Translations under genes and position numbers: made by a program
Assembly (NCBI GenBank): GCA_029279945.1
Contig: JAJUHK010000005.1
Span: 1-64,000, forward strand
Direction of reading: 5' to 3'
DNA length: 64,000 nucleotides
Source of the DNA: Pseudidiomarina indica
Lineage (GTDB): Bacteria; Pseudomonadota; Gammaproteobacteria; Enterobacterales; Alteromonadaceae
Shown: piece by piece, positions 22,811-31,865 of the stretch
Numbering within the stretch: position 1 is the first letter of the stretch
Layout of the letters: every line of letters starts with the position of its first letter
The notes under the pieces: generated by a model
Databases searched by the model: none
The model's input: only the letters and a program-made list of their open reading frames with translations
What the model was told of the DNA's origin: nothing

Positions 22811-24106
22811 CTAGAACCAAATAAATAAGCCAATTGCTAATGCCACGCCCATGAGAGGTACAGCCACCGTAACTGCAGCGACTGGCCAGTACGCGGCTTG
22901 GTGAGTTTCTTTACAGATACCGCGAATAGTCGTGACGACATAACCGTTATGAGGCAACGAATCCAACGCCCCCGAAGAAATGGCAACAATGCGATGGAGT
23001 TGATCGGGATTAACACCGGCATCGATATAGTGCTGGCCCAAGAAGGGTAGCGCTATCACCTGTCCTCCTGAGGCGGAGCCAGTTAACCCGGCGATCACGC
23101 TGACAGCTACAGCAGCACCAACGAGTTCGTTACCCGGTAATTGGGTCATCACCGCCACCGCTTGTTCAAACGCTGGAGTGACCTTGGCAATACTGCCAAA
23201 GCCCACTACAGCCGCGGTGTTTCCGATTGCAACTAATGCCCCAGTTGATGCATCAGTTAACGCTTGAGACAGATTATGGAAATATTTGTGGTTGATCAGA
23301 GCAAGTGAGATGACACCACCGAGCAAGGCGATAATGAGCGCATTTTGTTTGAAAGAATCATGAAAGATAAAGCTTAAGCCTAATACCACTAGCAGAGGGA
23401 TTAAGCCACTAATAGGGCTTGGTAAATCCCGTTCTAAGTTTTTTGGATCGTCAGCACGCTCTTCGAAGTGTTCACCGTTGGCGACCGCACGCAGAATAAG
23501 TCGTTTTAACCACCAATAACCAAACAGTGCCATAACGATAGCAACGACTAAGCTGACTTCCCAAGCTGCATATGGCGAGGTGCCAAGAAACTGAATTGGA
23601 ATCCAGTTTTGGATTTCCGGAGAACCCGCCGAAGTCATGGTAAAGGTGACCGAGCCAAACGCGAGTGCTGCTGGGATAAAACGGCGCGGTAAATTGGCGT
23701 CTTTAAAGAGTGATAAGGCCATCGGATAGACCGAAAATGCCACTACGAACACGCTTACTCCACCATAGGTTAATATGGCACAAGCTAATACGACAGCCAA
23801 CATGGCCTGTTTACGGCCAAGCTTTTCAATAATCCATTTCGCCACACTGTCAGCCGCGCCGGTATCCTCCATGAATTTACCAAAGATGGAGCCCAACAAG
23901 AACATGAAGAACCACGAAGCGATAAAGCTAGTAAAGCCATTCATGTAGTCAGCGACAAAGTTGGTGTCGCCGACAAATAGTGGAACGTGGCTCGTTAATG
24001 CGACGACCAGTGCACATAATGGCGCACTGATAAAAAGGTTCATTCCGCGAAGGGTCAGAATGATAAGTAGAGCAAGCCCCCCGATGAGTCCGATCATGCT
24101 TAACAT
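22811..24106 (-). CDS. GntP-family carboxylate permease (431 aa)
   Basis: About twelve membrane segments with GntP/Gnt-symporter features such as FMFLLGSIFGKFMEDTGAADSVA and LTGSASGGQVIALPFLG. The family imports gluconate, 3-hydroxybutyrate and other hydroxy or short carboxylates. First gene of a − strand operon with acyl-CoA ligase and MetX-like hydrolase. It is divergent from a TonB-dependent receptor across a 237-bp intergenic region, so one regulator could control both directions. The carried acid is unknown. Confidence 0.87.
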   Translation of the reverse strand: MLSMIGLIGGLALLIILTLRGMNLFISAPLCALVVALTSHVPLFVGDTNFVADYMNGFTSFIASWFFMFLLGSIFGKFMEDTGAADSVAKWIIEKLGRKQAMLAVVLACAILTYGGVSVFVVAFSVYPMALSLFKDANLPRRFIPAALAFGSVTFTMTSAGSPEIQNWIPIQFLGTSPYAAWEVSLVVAIVMALFGYWWLKRLILRAVANGEHFEERADDPKNLERDLPSPISGLIPLLVVLGLSFIFHDSFKQNALIIALLGGVISLALINHKYFHNLSQALTDASTGALVAIGNTAAVVGFGSIAKVTPAFEQAVAVMTQLPGNELVGAAVAVSVIAGLTGSASGGQVIALPFLGQHYIDAGVNPDQLHRIVAISSGALDSLPHNGYVVTTIRGICKETHQAAYWPVAAVTVAVPLMGVALAIGLFIWF

Positions 24107-24343
24107 GCAGTTCCTCTTATTATCGTTGTATGGTTCAGGAATGCCATGACCTGAATTGCTGCAACCTTGGTCGTATCATGCGTTAGCTGCGATCATTTTT
24201 ACATAGTACTAACGTACAGAATACAAATCAGAAACTTTGCGTTAGGGTACATAAGCCATGACACAATTTTCAATTTTGTTGCACTGAAAATAACGAAAAT
24301 TATCACAATTACAAAACAACAGTTTATCTGGGAGAAGGACATC
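24107..24343. promoter_or_regulatory. Divergent promoter region, GntP operon / TonB receptor
   Basis: 237 bp of AT-rich sequence between divergent starts. The right half holds an imperfect palindrome ACAATTTTCAATTTTGT (around 24261-24278) that could be an operator, and GGGAGAAGGA as the ribosome site of the receptor gene. No convincing -35/-10 pair or σ54 site is seen by eye. Confidence 0.4.
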
Positions 24344-26572
24344 ATGAGTCAACCCATGTTCCGCCGTTCACTATTAGCTGCTGCTATTGCAGCTGTGGTT
24401 ACAATGCCGGTCTATGCACAAGAAGCAACGTCATCTGAGGACGAGCTCAAGGGATTGGAGCGCATCGAGGTAACTGCACGTCGTAAAGTCGAGAGTTTGC
24501 AAGACATTCCTGTCTCAGTGACATCCTTTGGTGCCGGTGATTTAGAAGAAATCGGCGTTGAAGATATTACTGAGTTGCAACAACGGGTTCCAAACGCCAC
24601 GATTCAAGTGAGCCGGGGTACCAACTCAACGTTAACCGCTTATATCCGTGGCGTGGGTCAGCAGGATCCATTATGGGGATTTGAGCCTGGCGTCGGGGTG
24701 TACATTGACGATGTTTATGTAGCACGGCCACAAGGTGCGGTACTAGAAGTATTCGACCTCGAGCGTATTGAAGTGCTACGGGGGCCGCAAGGTACTTTGT
24801 ACGGTAAAAACACGATCGGTGGTGCTCTGAAGTATGTTACGAAAGAACTGTCAGGGTATAACGAGTTGTCGATTCAAGGAACTGTTGGTAGTTACAACCA
24901 GCGTGATTTAAAGATTTCAGGACAAACGGCACTGTCCGATAACTTCTACGTTGGTGCAGCAATTGCGACACTGAACCGTGATGGTTTCGGGAAATTCTTG
25001 AACACTGGTGATGAGAACTACAACAAGGATCTATTGACGTACCGAGTGTCAGCTAAATGGTTGATAAACGATGATATGGATGTGAAATTCTCATACGACA
25101 AAACCAAAGATGAGTCGAATGCGAAGGGCGCATACCGCCTACTGACCAGTAGTGTGACAGGTGCGGAGCCACTGGATGATGTGTTTGATTCTAACACAGC
25201 GATGCCAGTCGATAACTTGGTTGAAACCGAAGGCTGGTCCATCGTTTATAACTGGGATATCAACGATCAGTGGGGGTTTAAGTCAATCACTGCTCGTCGC
25301 GAAGGATATACCAATACCAATATCGACTTTAACTCAACCGGTGAACCTATCTTTATGGTTCCAGCAATTTATGAAGATGAGCAGTTCACGCAAGAGTTTC
25401 AAGTAAGTTATAGCAATAACTCTAACTTTGATTTCGTCGGTGGGGTTTATTTCTACGATGGCGAAGCCTGTGGTGTCTTCGGAACTGTGTTGCCGATGTA
25501 CCTAGCGGCTCTTGGTGGTGTTACCGTTGATAACGGTGGCTGTGTACAAACTGACAGCTACGCTATTTACGGTCAAGGGAACTATAAGCTTTCTGACGCG
25601 TTAACCTTAACCGTCGGTGGCCGTTTCACCAAAGATGAGAAAGAAGCAGATGTCTATCGTGCCACCTACTTAGGGGTGCATTTCATCAATGCTATCGATC
25701 CAGATTCATTGGGTGCGCCATTTGCAGTTAACTCTGACTTTACGACCAAAGCTGATTGGAGTCGATTCTCTCCACATGTTGCGTTGAACTACAAAGTTAA
25801 TGATGACGTGATGGTATACGGTAGCTACAGCAATGGCTTTAAATCTGGTGGCGTTGATATGCGTGCGGACCAATCACTGAACCCAACGATCAACGAACCA
25901 TACGATCCAGAAATTGTTGATACCGTCGAGTTCGGGGTGAAATCAGAGCTGCTTGACGGGCGGATGCGCCTCAATAGTGCCATCTTCTATTCTGACTATC
26001 AGGACATGCAGGTTACTGTACAACGCGTGGTGCCGGCAGGTATTTCGTCGCAAGTCCTTAACGCTGGTCAGAGTACCGTGAAGGGATTTGAGGTTGAATC
26101 TATTTTTGCGGCAACCGATACGCTCAATTTTAACGTGGTGTTAGGCTACATTGATGCTGAGTTCGACTCAGTCATGTATGAAGAACCAGCAACGGGTGAT
26201 ATTACCGATGTGACCGATGCATGGTCGTTCCAAAACACCCCTAAACTTACCTATAGCGTAGGGTTCAACAAGACCTTTGACACCAGCGCTGGACAAATCG
26301 TTTGGTCGGCCAACTACGCATACCGTGGCGCTACACAAATGTTTGAAGCACCATCGCTGCTCGATCAAGACAGCTATGGCCTATTAAACACTAGTATTGT
26401 GTGGTACTCCAAAGATGGCCATTGGAACGTTGGCTTGCATGGTAAGAACCTGACTGACGAAGAGTATCGTGTCGGTGGTTATAACTTTGATGCAACCTTC
26501 GGTGACGATGCTATCGTGGGATATTACGGTGACCCACGGACAGTTTCCCTGGCAGTGGGCTATAAGTTCTAA
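24344..26572 (+). CDS. TonB-dependent outer-membrane receptor (742 aa)
   Basis: The ATG at 24344 is chosen for its GGAGAAGG ribosome site and because it opens a signal peptide (MSQPMFRRSLLAAAIAAVV...VYAQ). A TonB box-like IEVTA is followed by the plug domain (LQDIPVSV, NATIQVSRG, GVGVYIDDVYVARPQG, IEVLRGPQGTLYGKNTIGGAL) and then a 22-strand β barrel ending in the aromatic ...VGYKF. It looks like the non-siderophore type of receptor common in Alteromonadales. It faces the GntP - ligase - hydrolase operon, so the ligand may be the ester or acid that operon processes; iron chelates are the alternative. Confidence 0.88.
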   Translation: MSQPMFRRSLLAAAIAAVVTMPVYAQEATSSEDELKGLERIEVTARRKVESLQDIPVSVTSFGAGDLEEIGVEDITELQQRVPNATIQVSRGTNSTLTAYIRGVGQQDPLWGFEPGVGVYIDDVYVARPQGAVLEVFDLERIEVLRGPQGTLYGKNTIGGALKYVTKELSGYNELSIQGTVGSYNQRDLKISGQTALSDNFYVGAAIATLNRDGFGKFLNTGDENYNKDLLTYRVSAKWLINDDMDVKFSYDKTKDESNAKGAYRLLTSSVTGAEPLDDVFDSNTAMPVDNLVETEGWSIVYNWDINDQWGFKSITARREGYTNTNIDFNSTGEPIFMVPAIYEDEQFTQEFQVSYSNNSNFDFVGGVYFYDGEACGVFGTVLPMYLAALGGVTVDNGGCVQTDSYAIYGQGNYKLSDALTLTVGGRFTKDEKEADVYRATYLGVHFINAIDPDSLGAPFAVNSDFTTKADWSRFSPHVALNYKVNDDVMVYGSYSNGFKSGGVDMRADQSLNPTINEPYDPEIVDTVEFGVKSELLDGRMRLNSAIFYSDYQDMQVTVQRVVPAGISSQVLNAGQSTVKGFEVESIFAATDTLNFNVVLGYIDAEFDSVMYEEPATGDITDVTDAWSFQNTPKLTYSVGFNKTFDTSAGQIVWSANYAYRGATQMFEAPSLLDQDSYGLLNTSIVWYSKDGHWNVGLHGKNLTDEEYRVGGYNFDATFGDDAIVGYYGDPRTVSLAVGYKF

Positions 26573-26585
26573 TACTCCCCCACTG

Positions 26586-26630
26586 AGTGGTTACCTGCGA
26601 TGTTGTGCAGGTAACCACTGACTTTTTTAT
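26586..26630 (+). terminator. Intrinsic terminator of the TonB receptor gene
   Basis: AGTGGTTACCTGC (26586-26598) pairs perfectly with GCAGGTAACCACT (26607-26619) and is followed by GACTTTTTT. Confidence 0.92.
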
Positions 26631-26680
26631 ACGGACACGCTAGCATGGCAACTTTAGTAACATATCGTGAAGGTTCAACC

Positions 26681-27343
26681 ATGGCTCGCGTTATTATTGC
26701 TGACGATCACCCCTTATTCCGCGCGGCGCTTAAGCAAGCGCTAACGGAAACACTCTCTGCGCCTATTCTAGAGGCAGAATCATTCGAACAACTTCTTGCC
26801 CTCATTGATAGCCATCCCCATGTGGAACTGGTGCTACTAGATTTAACGATGCCGGGAAATCGTGGGTTAACTGGTTTAACGTCGTTACGAAGCCGGTATC
26901 CGGATATTTTGGTGGTGGTTGTTTCCGCGAATGAGCAGTTGGCAACCATTCGGCAAGCAATGGCGTTTGGTGCTAGTGCCTATATCCCTAAATCGATGCC
27001 ACTGGCCGAGCTACAAGCCGCGATTCATTCGGTGCTGGCTGGTGATACCTGGCTTCCCGCAGATATTAAACAGGCCGTGACCCAAGCCGCGGATGATGAT
27101 TATGTGGAATTTGCAGGGCGGCTAGAGCAATTAACACCCCAGCAGTTTCGTGTGTTGGAATGCCTTGCCGATGGTTTGTTGAATAAGCAAATAGCCTACG
27201 AGCTCAACGTGCAAGAGACCACGATTAAGCAGCATGTATCGGCTATTTTAAAAAAACTGAACGTCACCAACCGTACGCAGGCCGGCATTTTGTTTAAGCA
27301 AATGCTCAGCACCATCGATACTAATCATTCAACAGACGCTTGA
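26681..27343 (+). CDS. crbR: LuxR-family response regulator, CrbR/ErdR-like (220 aa)
   Basis: The start MARVIIADDHP is chosen because it opens the receiver fold; an upstream frame to 26645 adds twelve unlikely residues. Receiver domain: acidic pair D8-D9, phosphoacceptor D54 in LLDLTMPG, conserved K in YIPKSMP. C-terminal LuxR HTH: LTPQQFRVLECLADGLLNKQIAYEL, then IKQHVSAILKKLNVTNRTQA. Its neighbour on the opposite strand is an SSS-fused hybrid kinase; this pairing is the CrbS/CrbR (Vibrio) or MxtR/ErdR (Pseudomonas) system, which activates acetyl-CoA synthetase and acetate use. The 3' ends of the two genes overlap by 23 bp. Confidence 0.85.
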   Translation: MARVIIADDHPLFRAALKQALTETLSAPILEAESFEQLLALIDSHPHVELVLLDLTMPGNRGLTGLTSLRSRYPDILVVVVSANEQLATIRQAMAFGASAYIPKSMPLAELQAAIHSVLAGDTWLPADIKQAVTQAADDDYVEFAGRLEQLTPQQFRVLECLADGLLNKQIAYELNVQETTIKQHVSAILKKLNVTNRTQAGILFKQMLSTIDTNHSTDA

Positions 27344-30300
27344 TGAGACGTTTTAGCGCAGCTGTTTTAATGGGCTTCGGCGTGAATAATGCTTGCGTCG
27401 CTATCACTTCTTCACGCACTGTTTCATCGGGGTCAGCTGAATTGATAATCGCCGGTAGTTTTGCTAACTGGTAATGTTCTCGGACAGAAGCTAGTACCGC
27501 GACGCCGGTGTCTTGATTATCTAAGTGATAATCAAAAATGAGTAACTGTGGTGGTGACTCATGCCAAGGAAGTTGGTGCCGATTGAGCGCCGTACGTACA
27601 TCAGCGCCCCACGCGATTAACAATTGTTCCATGGCTTGCAACACGTTGGGATCGTTATCAAGCACCCAAATCACGTGACCATTGATAAAGTGCTCATTAC
27701 TGCGGATGGGTTCTGCCGGCGCTGTGATTGGCGGTGTTGGCCAGCGCACATCGGCCAGTGTAATTGCAAACAACGTACCATGGCCAAGTGTGGATTCCAA
27801 TGTCAGAGGCAGTTCAAGTAAGCGACACATCCGATCGACAATCGCCAAGCCTAGACCTAAGCCTGGATTACTGCCGTGTTGTGTTACTTGGTGAAACTCT
27901 TTAAAAATTTCATCGCATTGATCCGCAGGAATTCCGCGGCCGGTATCATACACACAGATTTGTAATTGCTTGCCACGGCGCTTGGTGCCGAGTAGTACTT
28001 TGCCTTGCTCGGTGTAACGGATAGCATTTGATAATAGGTTCTGGATAATTCGACTCAACATTTTGCGATCGGTGTAGACTATTGCACGGGTTGGCACATA
28101 GTGAACGGCAATACCTTTATCGGCCGCGATGATTCGTTGGTTTTCGACCAGTGGGCCGAGCACTTCATGGAGTGCTATATGTTGTTTATTGACGGGTAGG
28201 TTCCCCGCTTCGAGTCGGGTCATTTCCAACAGCATGGTCAATAGTTCTTCGGCATTTTTTAGCGACTGCTGGACTTGCCGCACTAATTGTTGTGAGTCGC
28301 TATCAGCACGTTGTGCAAGCAGGTCACAAAACAGTGTAGCGGCATTGAAAGGTTGCATTAAGTCATGACTGACTGCGGCAAAAAATTTAGACTTACTTTG
28401 GTGCGCGCGTTCTTCTGCTTGTTTGGCAGCCAGTAGTTGGGCTGTGCGATCGGCAACGCGTTGTTCCAGCTCGAGGTTGACCTGTTCAAGAGCGCGCTGC
28501 GCTGCAACAAGTTCCGTAATGTCGGTATACGTTGTGACGAACCCACCGCCGGGCATGGGGCTACCCTGCAATTCAATCACCAAATCACCTTGCTGACGTT
28601 GATAACGATAAGCACTGCCTTGGCGTAAGTAGTTGAGGCGTTTCTCAATTTCTTCATCAATATCAGCGCTGGTGGCTGTGGCTATTAATCCTCGTTGAGC
28701 ATTAAAGCGCAGTAATTCAGCTACCGGCATGCCCGCCTGAAGAAAATTCGGCGGGTAAGAAAATAGCTCAACATAGCGTTGGTTCCAAGCCACCAGTCGT
28801 AGTTCTTGATCGACCACGCTAATGCCTTGCGGAATATTCTCGACAGATGCTTGTAGCAATTCTCGATTGAACTTATAAAGCTGTGATGCTTCCGTGGCCC
28901 AAGTGACGACATGAGCTATCGGTACGGCCGGTTGTTGCGTAACGGTGTCCAGCAGAATGCGGCTTGCTGCGGTACCAATAACTGCAGAAAATTCCCGTTC
29001 GATGCGGATTAAAATGGTGCCGGGTACCAGTTCGTCAGCTGGCGCGACGGTGAGATTGTGATTAAGTCGCTCACTGAGGCGCTTCAGTTCATGGTAATTA
29101 AAGAACCGAGTTAATAGTTGGCGTAAGCGTCCCCACGAAACAGCGTGGTGTAAGAAAAGCTCACCGTGATCACCTAATGGATCCGTGTATAACCGGCGCA
29201 GTTGTTGTTCGATAGGACTTGCTTGCGTGACTAATGAAAATAGCCAATAGCAGAATAAATTAGAACTTAAGCTAATCACTACGCCATAACTTAATGCGGT
29301 ATCTGAGAGCCCCGGATCCCGTTGTAACGATGGTAATAGTAACAATCCAAACCAAAGAATGGTGCCCACGGTAATCCCAATGCTGGCCCCCATACGATTC
29401 CCGCGCTGCCAAATAATTCCACCAAGAAGTGCTGGCGCCAATTGGGCAAGCAGCGCGAGGGATAACAAACCCGCATTAACCAAGGGTAAGTTGGCTTCGG
29501 TGAGCTTATGAAACCCCAACGCAAAAATGATAATTAAAGCGACCGTAGTACGGCGAATTGAGAGGATTTTTTGCGGGGTAAACACCTCATTGCGAAATTT
29601 TCGATTCGTTGATTTTAACCATAACGGCATGACCACATCGTTCGATATCATGATACTTAACGCTAAGGTCGCGATAATGACCATGCTCGTTGCTGATGCT
29701 AATCCGCCAATGAACGCCACAGCAGTGATCCGCGGGTCATCCGCAGTCAGTAATAGGCTAATCATGAAAGTATCTGAATTCGCCGCTTCTGGGACCAGCT
29801 GTAATCCTGCTAGTGCCAACGGCAAAATGAATAAGTTAATAGCGAACAAGTAGAGCGGGAAAGCCCAGCGAGCAGTTTTAAGTTCTTCGGGGTTGTTATT
29901 CTCGATGTAGCTGACGTGGAACTGTCGTGGTAAACAGAACATCGAAATAGCCCCAAGGATAATGTGGGTCAAGTAGACAAAAGCGCCCTGTGGTTGCCCT
30001 TTAAGAACCATACTGATAGTGGGTTGTTGCGCTGCTTGGACAAAAATATCCGTAACCCCATCAAAGAGTACATAGCTAACATAGAATCCGACCCCCATAA
30101 ATGCTAATAGCTTGACGACCGATTCAAACGCCACGGCATCCATAAGGCCTGCATGTTGCTCAGCTAGGCTCATGCGTCTTGTGCCGAATAAAATGGCAAA
30201 GCCAATCATCGCAATAGCAACTAATACCACCACATCAATAAACCATGGTAGTTGTGTGGTTGTTAGCCCCGTTACCGCCCCAAAGCTACTTGACACTGCT

Positions 30301-30698
30301 CGTAATTGCAGCGCGATATAAGGGATAATTCCTATAAAAGCGATACCAGCAACGACGATAGCTAATGGTGGTGATTTGCCATAACGTTGGCTGATGACAT
30401 CGGCAATGGAGGTGAGATTTTGTTGCTTACACACGTGGAGGAGACGCATTTGGAGGCGATGCGCAAATAGAAAAACTATCATCGCACCAATATACGTAGG
30501 TGCAACCGCCCAGCCGTAGTACGCCGATTGAGTCATGGTACCGTAGAAGGCCCAAGTGGTACAGTGAATGCCTTGTGCTAGTGCATAGCGATATGGTTTA
30601 TGTTGATTCGAAGAGTGGCGTTCGCCGCGGTAAGCGATGCTATAAAGCACAGCAATATAAAGCACCGCGAGGAGAATAGTTAGGCCGGTACTAAGCAT
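27321..30698 (-). CDS. crbS: Sodium:solute symporter-fused hybrid histidine kinase, CrbS/MxtR-like (1125 aa)
   Basis: Residues ~1-480 form a 13-segment sodium/solute-symporter (PutP/SSS) domain. Then come a linker, a PAS domain (~600-720, ENIPQGISVVDQELRLVAWNQRY), HisKA with the phospho-His in FFAAVSHDLMQPFNAATLF, HATPase (NLLSNAIRYTEQGK, DTGRGIP, GLGLGLAIV) and a C-terminal receiver (LIFDYHLDNQDTG, FTPKPIK). The layout is that of CrbS/MxtR/CbrA sensors, which link uptake or energy state to carbon metabolism. It lies 2 bp after the TRIC gene, probably co-transcribed, and tail to tail with its likely partner regulator. Confidence 0.9.
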   Translation of the reverse strand: MLSTGLTILLAVLYIAVLYSIAYRGERHSSNQHKPYRYALAQGIHCTTWAFYGTMTQSAYYGWAVAPTYIGAMIVFLFAHRLQMRLLHVCKQQNLTSIADVISQRYGKSPPLAIVVAGIAFIGIIPYIALQLRAVSSSFGAVTGLTTTQLPWFIDVVVLVAIAMIGFAILFGTRRMSLAEQHAGLMDAVAFESVVKLLAFMGVGFYVSYVLFDGVTDIFVQAAQQPTISMVLKGQPQGAFVYLTHIILGAISMFCLPRQFHVSYIENNNPEELKTARWAFPLYLFAINLFILPLALAGLQLVPEAANSDTFMISLLLTADDPRITAVAFIGGLASATSMVIIATLALSIMISNDVVMPLWLKSTNRKFRNEVFTPQKILSIRRTTVALIIIFALGFHKLTEANLPLVNAGLLSLALLAQLAPALLGGIIWQRGNRMGASIGITVGTILWFGLLLLPSLQRDPGLSDTALSYGVVISLSSNLFCYWLFSLVTQASPIEQQLRRLYTDPLGDHGELFLHHAVSWGRLRQLLTRFFNYHELKRLSERLNHNLTVAPADELVPGTILIRIEREFSAVIGTAASRILLDTVTQQPAVPIAHVVTWATEASQLYKFNRELLQASVENIPQGISVVDQELRLVAWNQRYVELFSYPPNFLQAGMPVAELLRFNAQRGLIATATSADIDEEIEKRLNYLRQGSAYRYQRQQGDLVIELQGSPMPGGGFVTTYTDITELVAAQRALEQVNLELEQRVADRTAQLLAAKQAEERAHQSKSKFFAAVSHDLMQPFNAATLFCDLLAQRADSDSQQLVRQVQQSLKNAEELLTMLLEMTRLEAGNLPVNKQHIALHEVLGPLVENQRIIAADKGIAVHYVPTRAIVYTDRKMLSRIIQNLLSNAIRYTEQGKVLLGTKRRGKQLQICVYDTGRGIPADQCDEIFKEFHQVTQHGSNPGLGLGLAIVDRMCRLLELPLTLESTLGHGTLFAITLADVRWPTPPITAPAEPIRSNEHFINGHVIWVLDNDPNVLQAMEQLLIAWGADVRTALNRHQLPWHESPPQLLIFDYHLDNQDTGVAVLASVREHYQLAKLPAIINSADPDETVREEVIATQALFTPKPIKTAALKRLIKRLLND

Positions 30699-30700
30699 GG

Positions 30701-31324
30701 TTATCGGGAACCATCTTGATCATGAAAGACAGTCAATGACCAGCGCCAGCGAATCGCTCCGAGTCGAATAAGTAAGGTTGTCAAACCACCGAAAATAATG
30801 GCTGTCAGTTGTGAGTATGGAGCAAGCAGCACAAAGACTGTGCCCCCTATGATGCAGGTGGTGGCATACAGTTCACCTTTAAGTACCATTGGGATGTCAC
30901 GAGCAAGCACGTCACGTAACATGCCCCCAAAGCACGCTGTCATAGTACCCATAATGATGCAAATTAACGGGGAAAATCCTGCTTCTGCTGTTTTTAATGC
31001 GCCAAGTACGGTGAAAAAAGCTACACCCACTGCATCAGCGATCTGTAAGGTTTGTTGTTGGATAAAGGCTTTATAACGCAACCAGATAACAGTTAGGATT
31101 ACGGCTGTGGCAATAGTATAAAGGTAAAGAGGATCGTAGACCCAAAACACAGGTAGCCCTAAGATGAGATCGCGGGTAGTACCTCCACCGATCGCAGTGA
31201 CCGTCGCAAGTACAATGGCACCAACACCATCCATACTCTTGCGAAACGCGAGGAGGGTTCCTGATATGGCGAATACGGCGACGCCTAAATGATCGAACCA
31301 ATAGAGAAAGGTTGCCAGGTCCAT
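30701..31324 (-). CDS. TRIC-type channel, UPF0126/YicG family (207 aa)
   Basis: Two repeats of three membrane segments plus one extra helix, with the family's glycine-rich kinks AIGGGTTRDLILG and ACFGGMLRDVLARD, each followed by a P-x-x-(L/V) turn. Bacterial members are homotrimeric cation channels related to animal TRIC. Encoded immediately upstream of, and probably with, the SSS-type kinase. ATG start with a weak upstream GGAGTGATATG ribosome site. Confidence 0.9.
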   Translation of the reverse strand: MDLATFLYWFDHLGVAVFAISGTLLAFRKSMDGVGAIVLATVTAIGGGTTRDLILGLPVFWVYDPLYLYTIATAVILTVIWLRYKAFIQQQTLQIADAVGVAFFTVLGALKTAEAGFSPLICIIMGTMTACFGGMLRDVLARDIPMVLKGELYATTCIIGGTVFVLLAPYSQLTAIIFGGLTTLLIRLGAIRWRWSLTVFHDQDGSR

Positions 31325-31509
31325 ATCACTCCATGAGCTTAATAGTTAATCCGAATGTTATAGTGAGCCTGTTTATTTGCTCCCTATTTAAACAGAAATT
31401 CGCTAGAATAGCTGCCACAATATAAAAGATAGAATGTTGGGCTTGTTTGCCATATATTCAGCCCCATCTTTAAACCCTAATAACTTTAACAGTAGCAGAG
31501 AGGATTTCC

Positions 31510-31845
31510 ATGGATTTCTTAATTCCAACAGCTTACGCCCAAGACGCAGCGGCACCACAAGGTGGCGGTATGGAACTTATTTTCATGTTGGTGATGTTCG
31601 GTTTGATCTTCTATTTCATGATCTACCGTCCACAAGCGAAGCGGGTAAAAGCGCATAAAGAATTGATTGCAAGTATTAGTAAAGGTGATGAAGTCCTCAT
31701 GAATGGTGGTTTCGTAGGCCGGATCAGTAAAATTGCTGACGATAAAGACTTTATCGTGATTGCGGTTGCAGAAGGTGTCGAAATGACCGTTCAGAAAGCA
31801 GCGGTTACCGCAGTACTACCAAAAGGTACCATGAAGTCTCTGTAA
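31510..31845 (+). CDS. yajC: Preprotein translocase subunit YajC (111 aa)
   Basis: Single N-terminal membrane segment (about 22-40, MELIFMLVMFGLIFYFMIYRPQ) followed by the conserved cytosolic domain (VKAHKELIASISKGDEVLMNGG in parts; GRISKI). It belongs to the SecDF-YajC holotranslocon that aids protein export. ATG with GAGAGGA upstream. It lies 20 bp ahead of secD, as in most gammaproteobacteria, although tgt and queA are not upstream here. Confidence 0.96.
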   Translation: MDFLIPTAYAQDAAAPQGGGMELIFMLVMFGLIFYFMIYRPQAKRVKAHKELIASISKGDEVLMNGGFVGRISKIADDKDFIVIAVAEGVEMTVQKAAVTAVLPKGTMKSL

Positions 31846-31865
31846 TTAAGAGATAAGGATTTATC

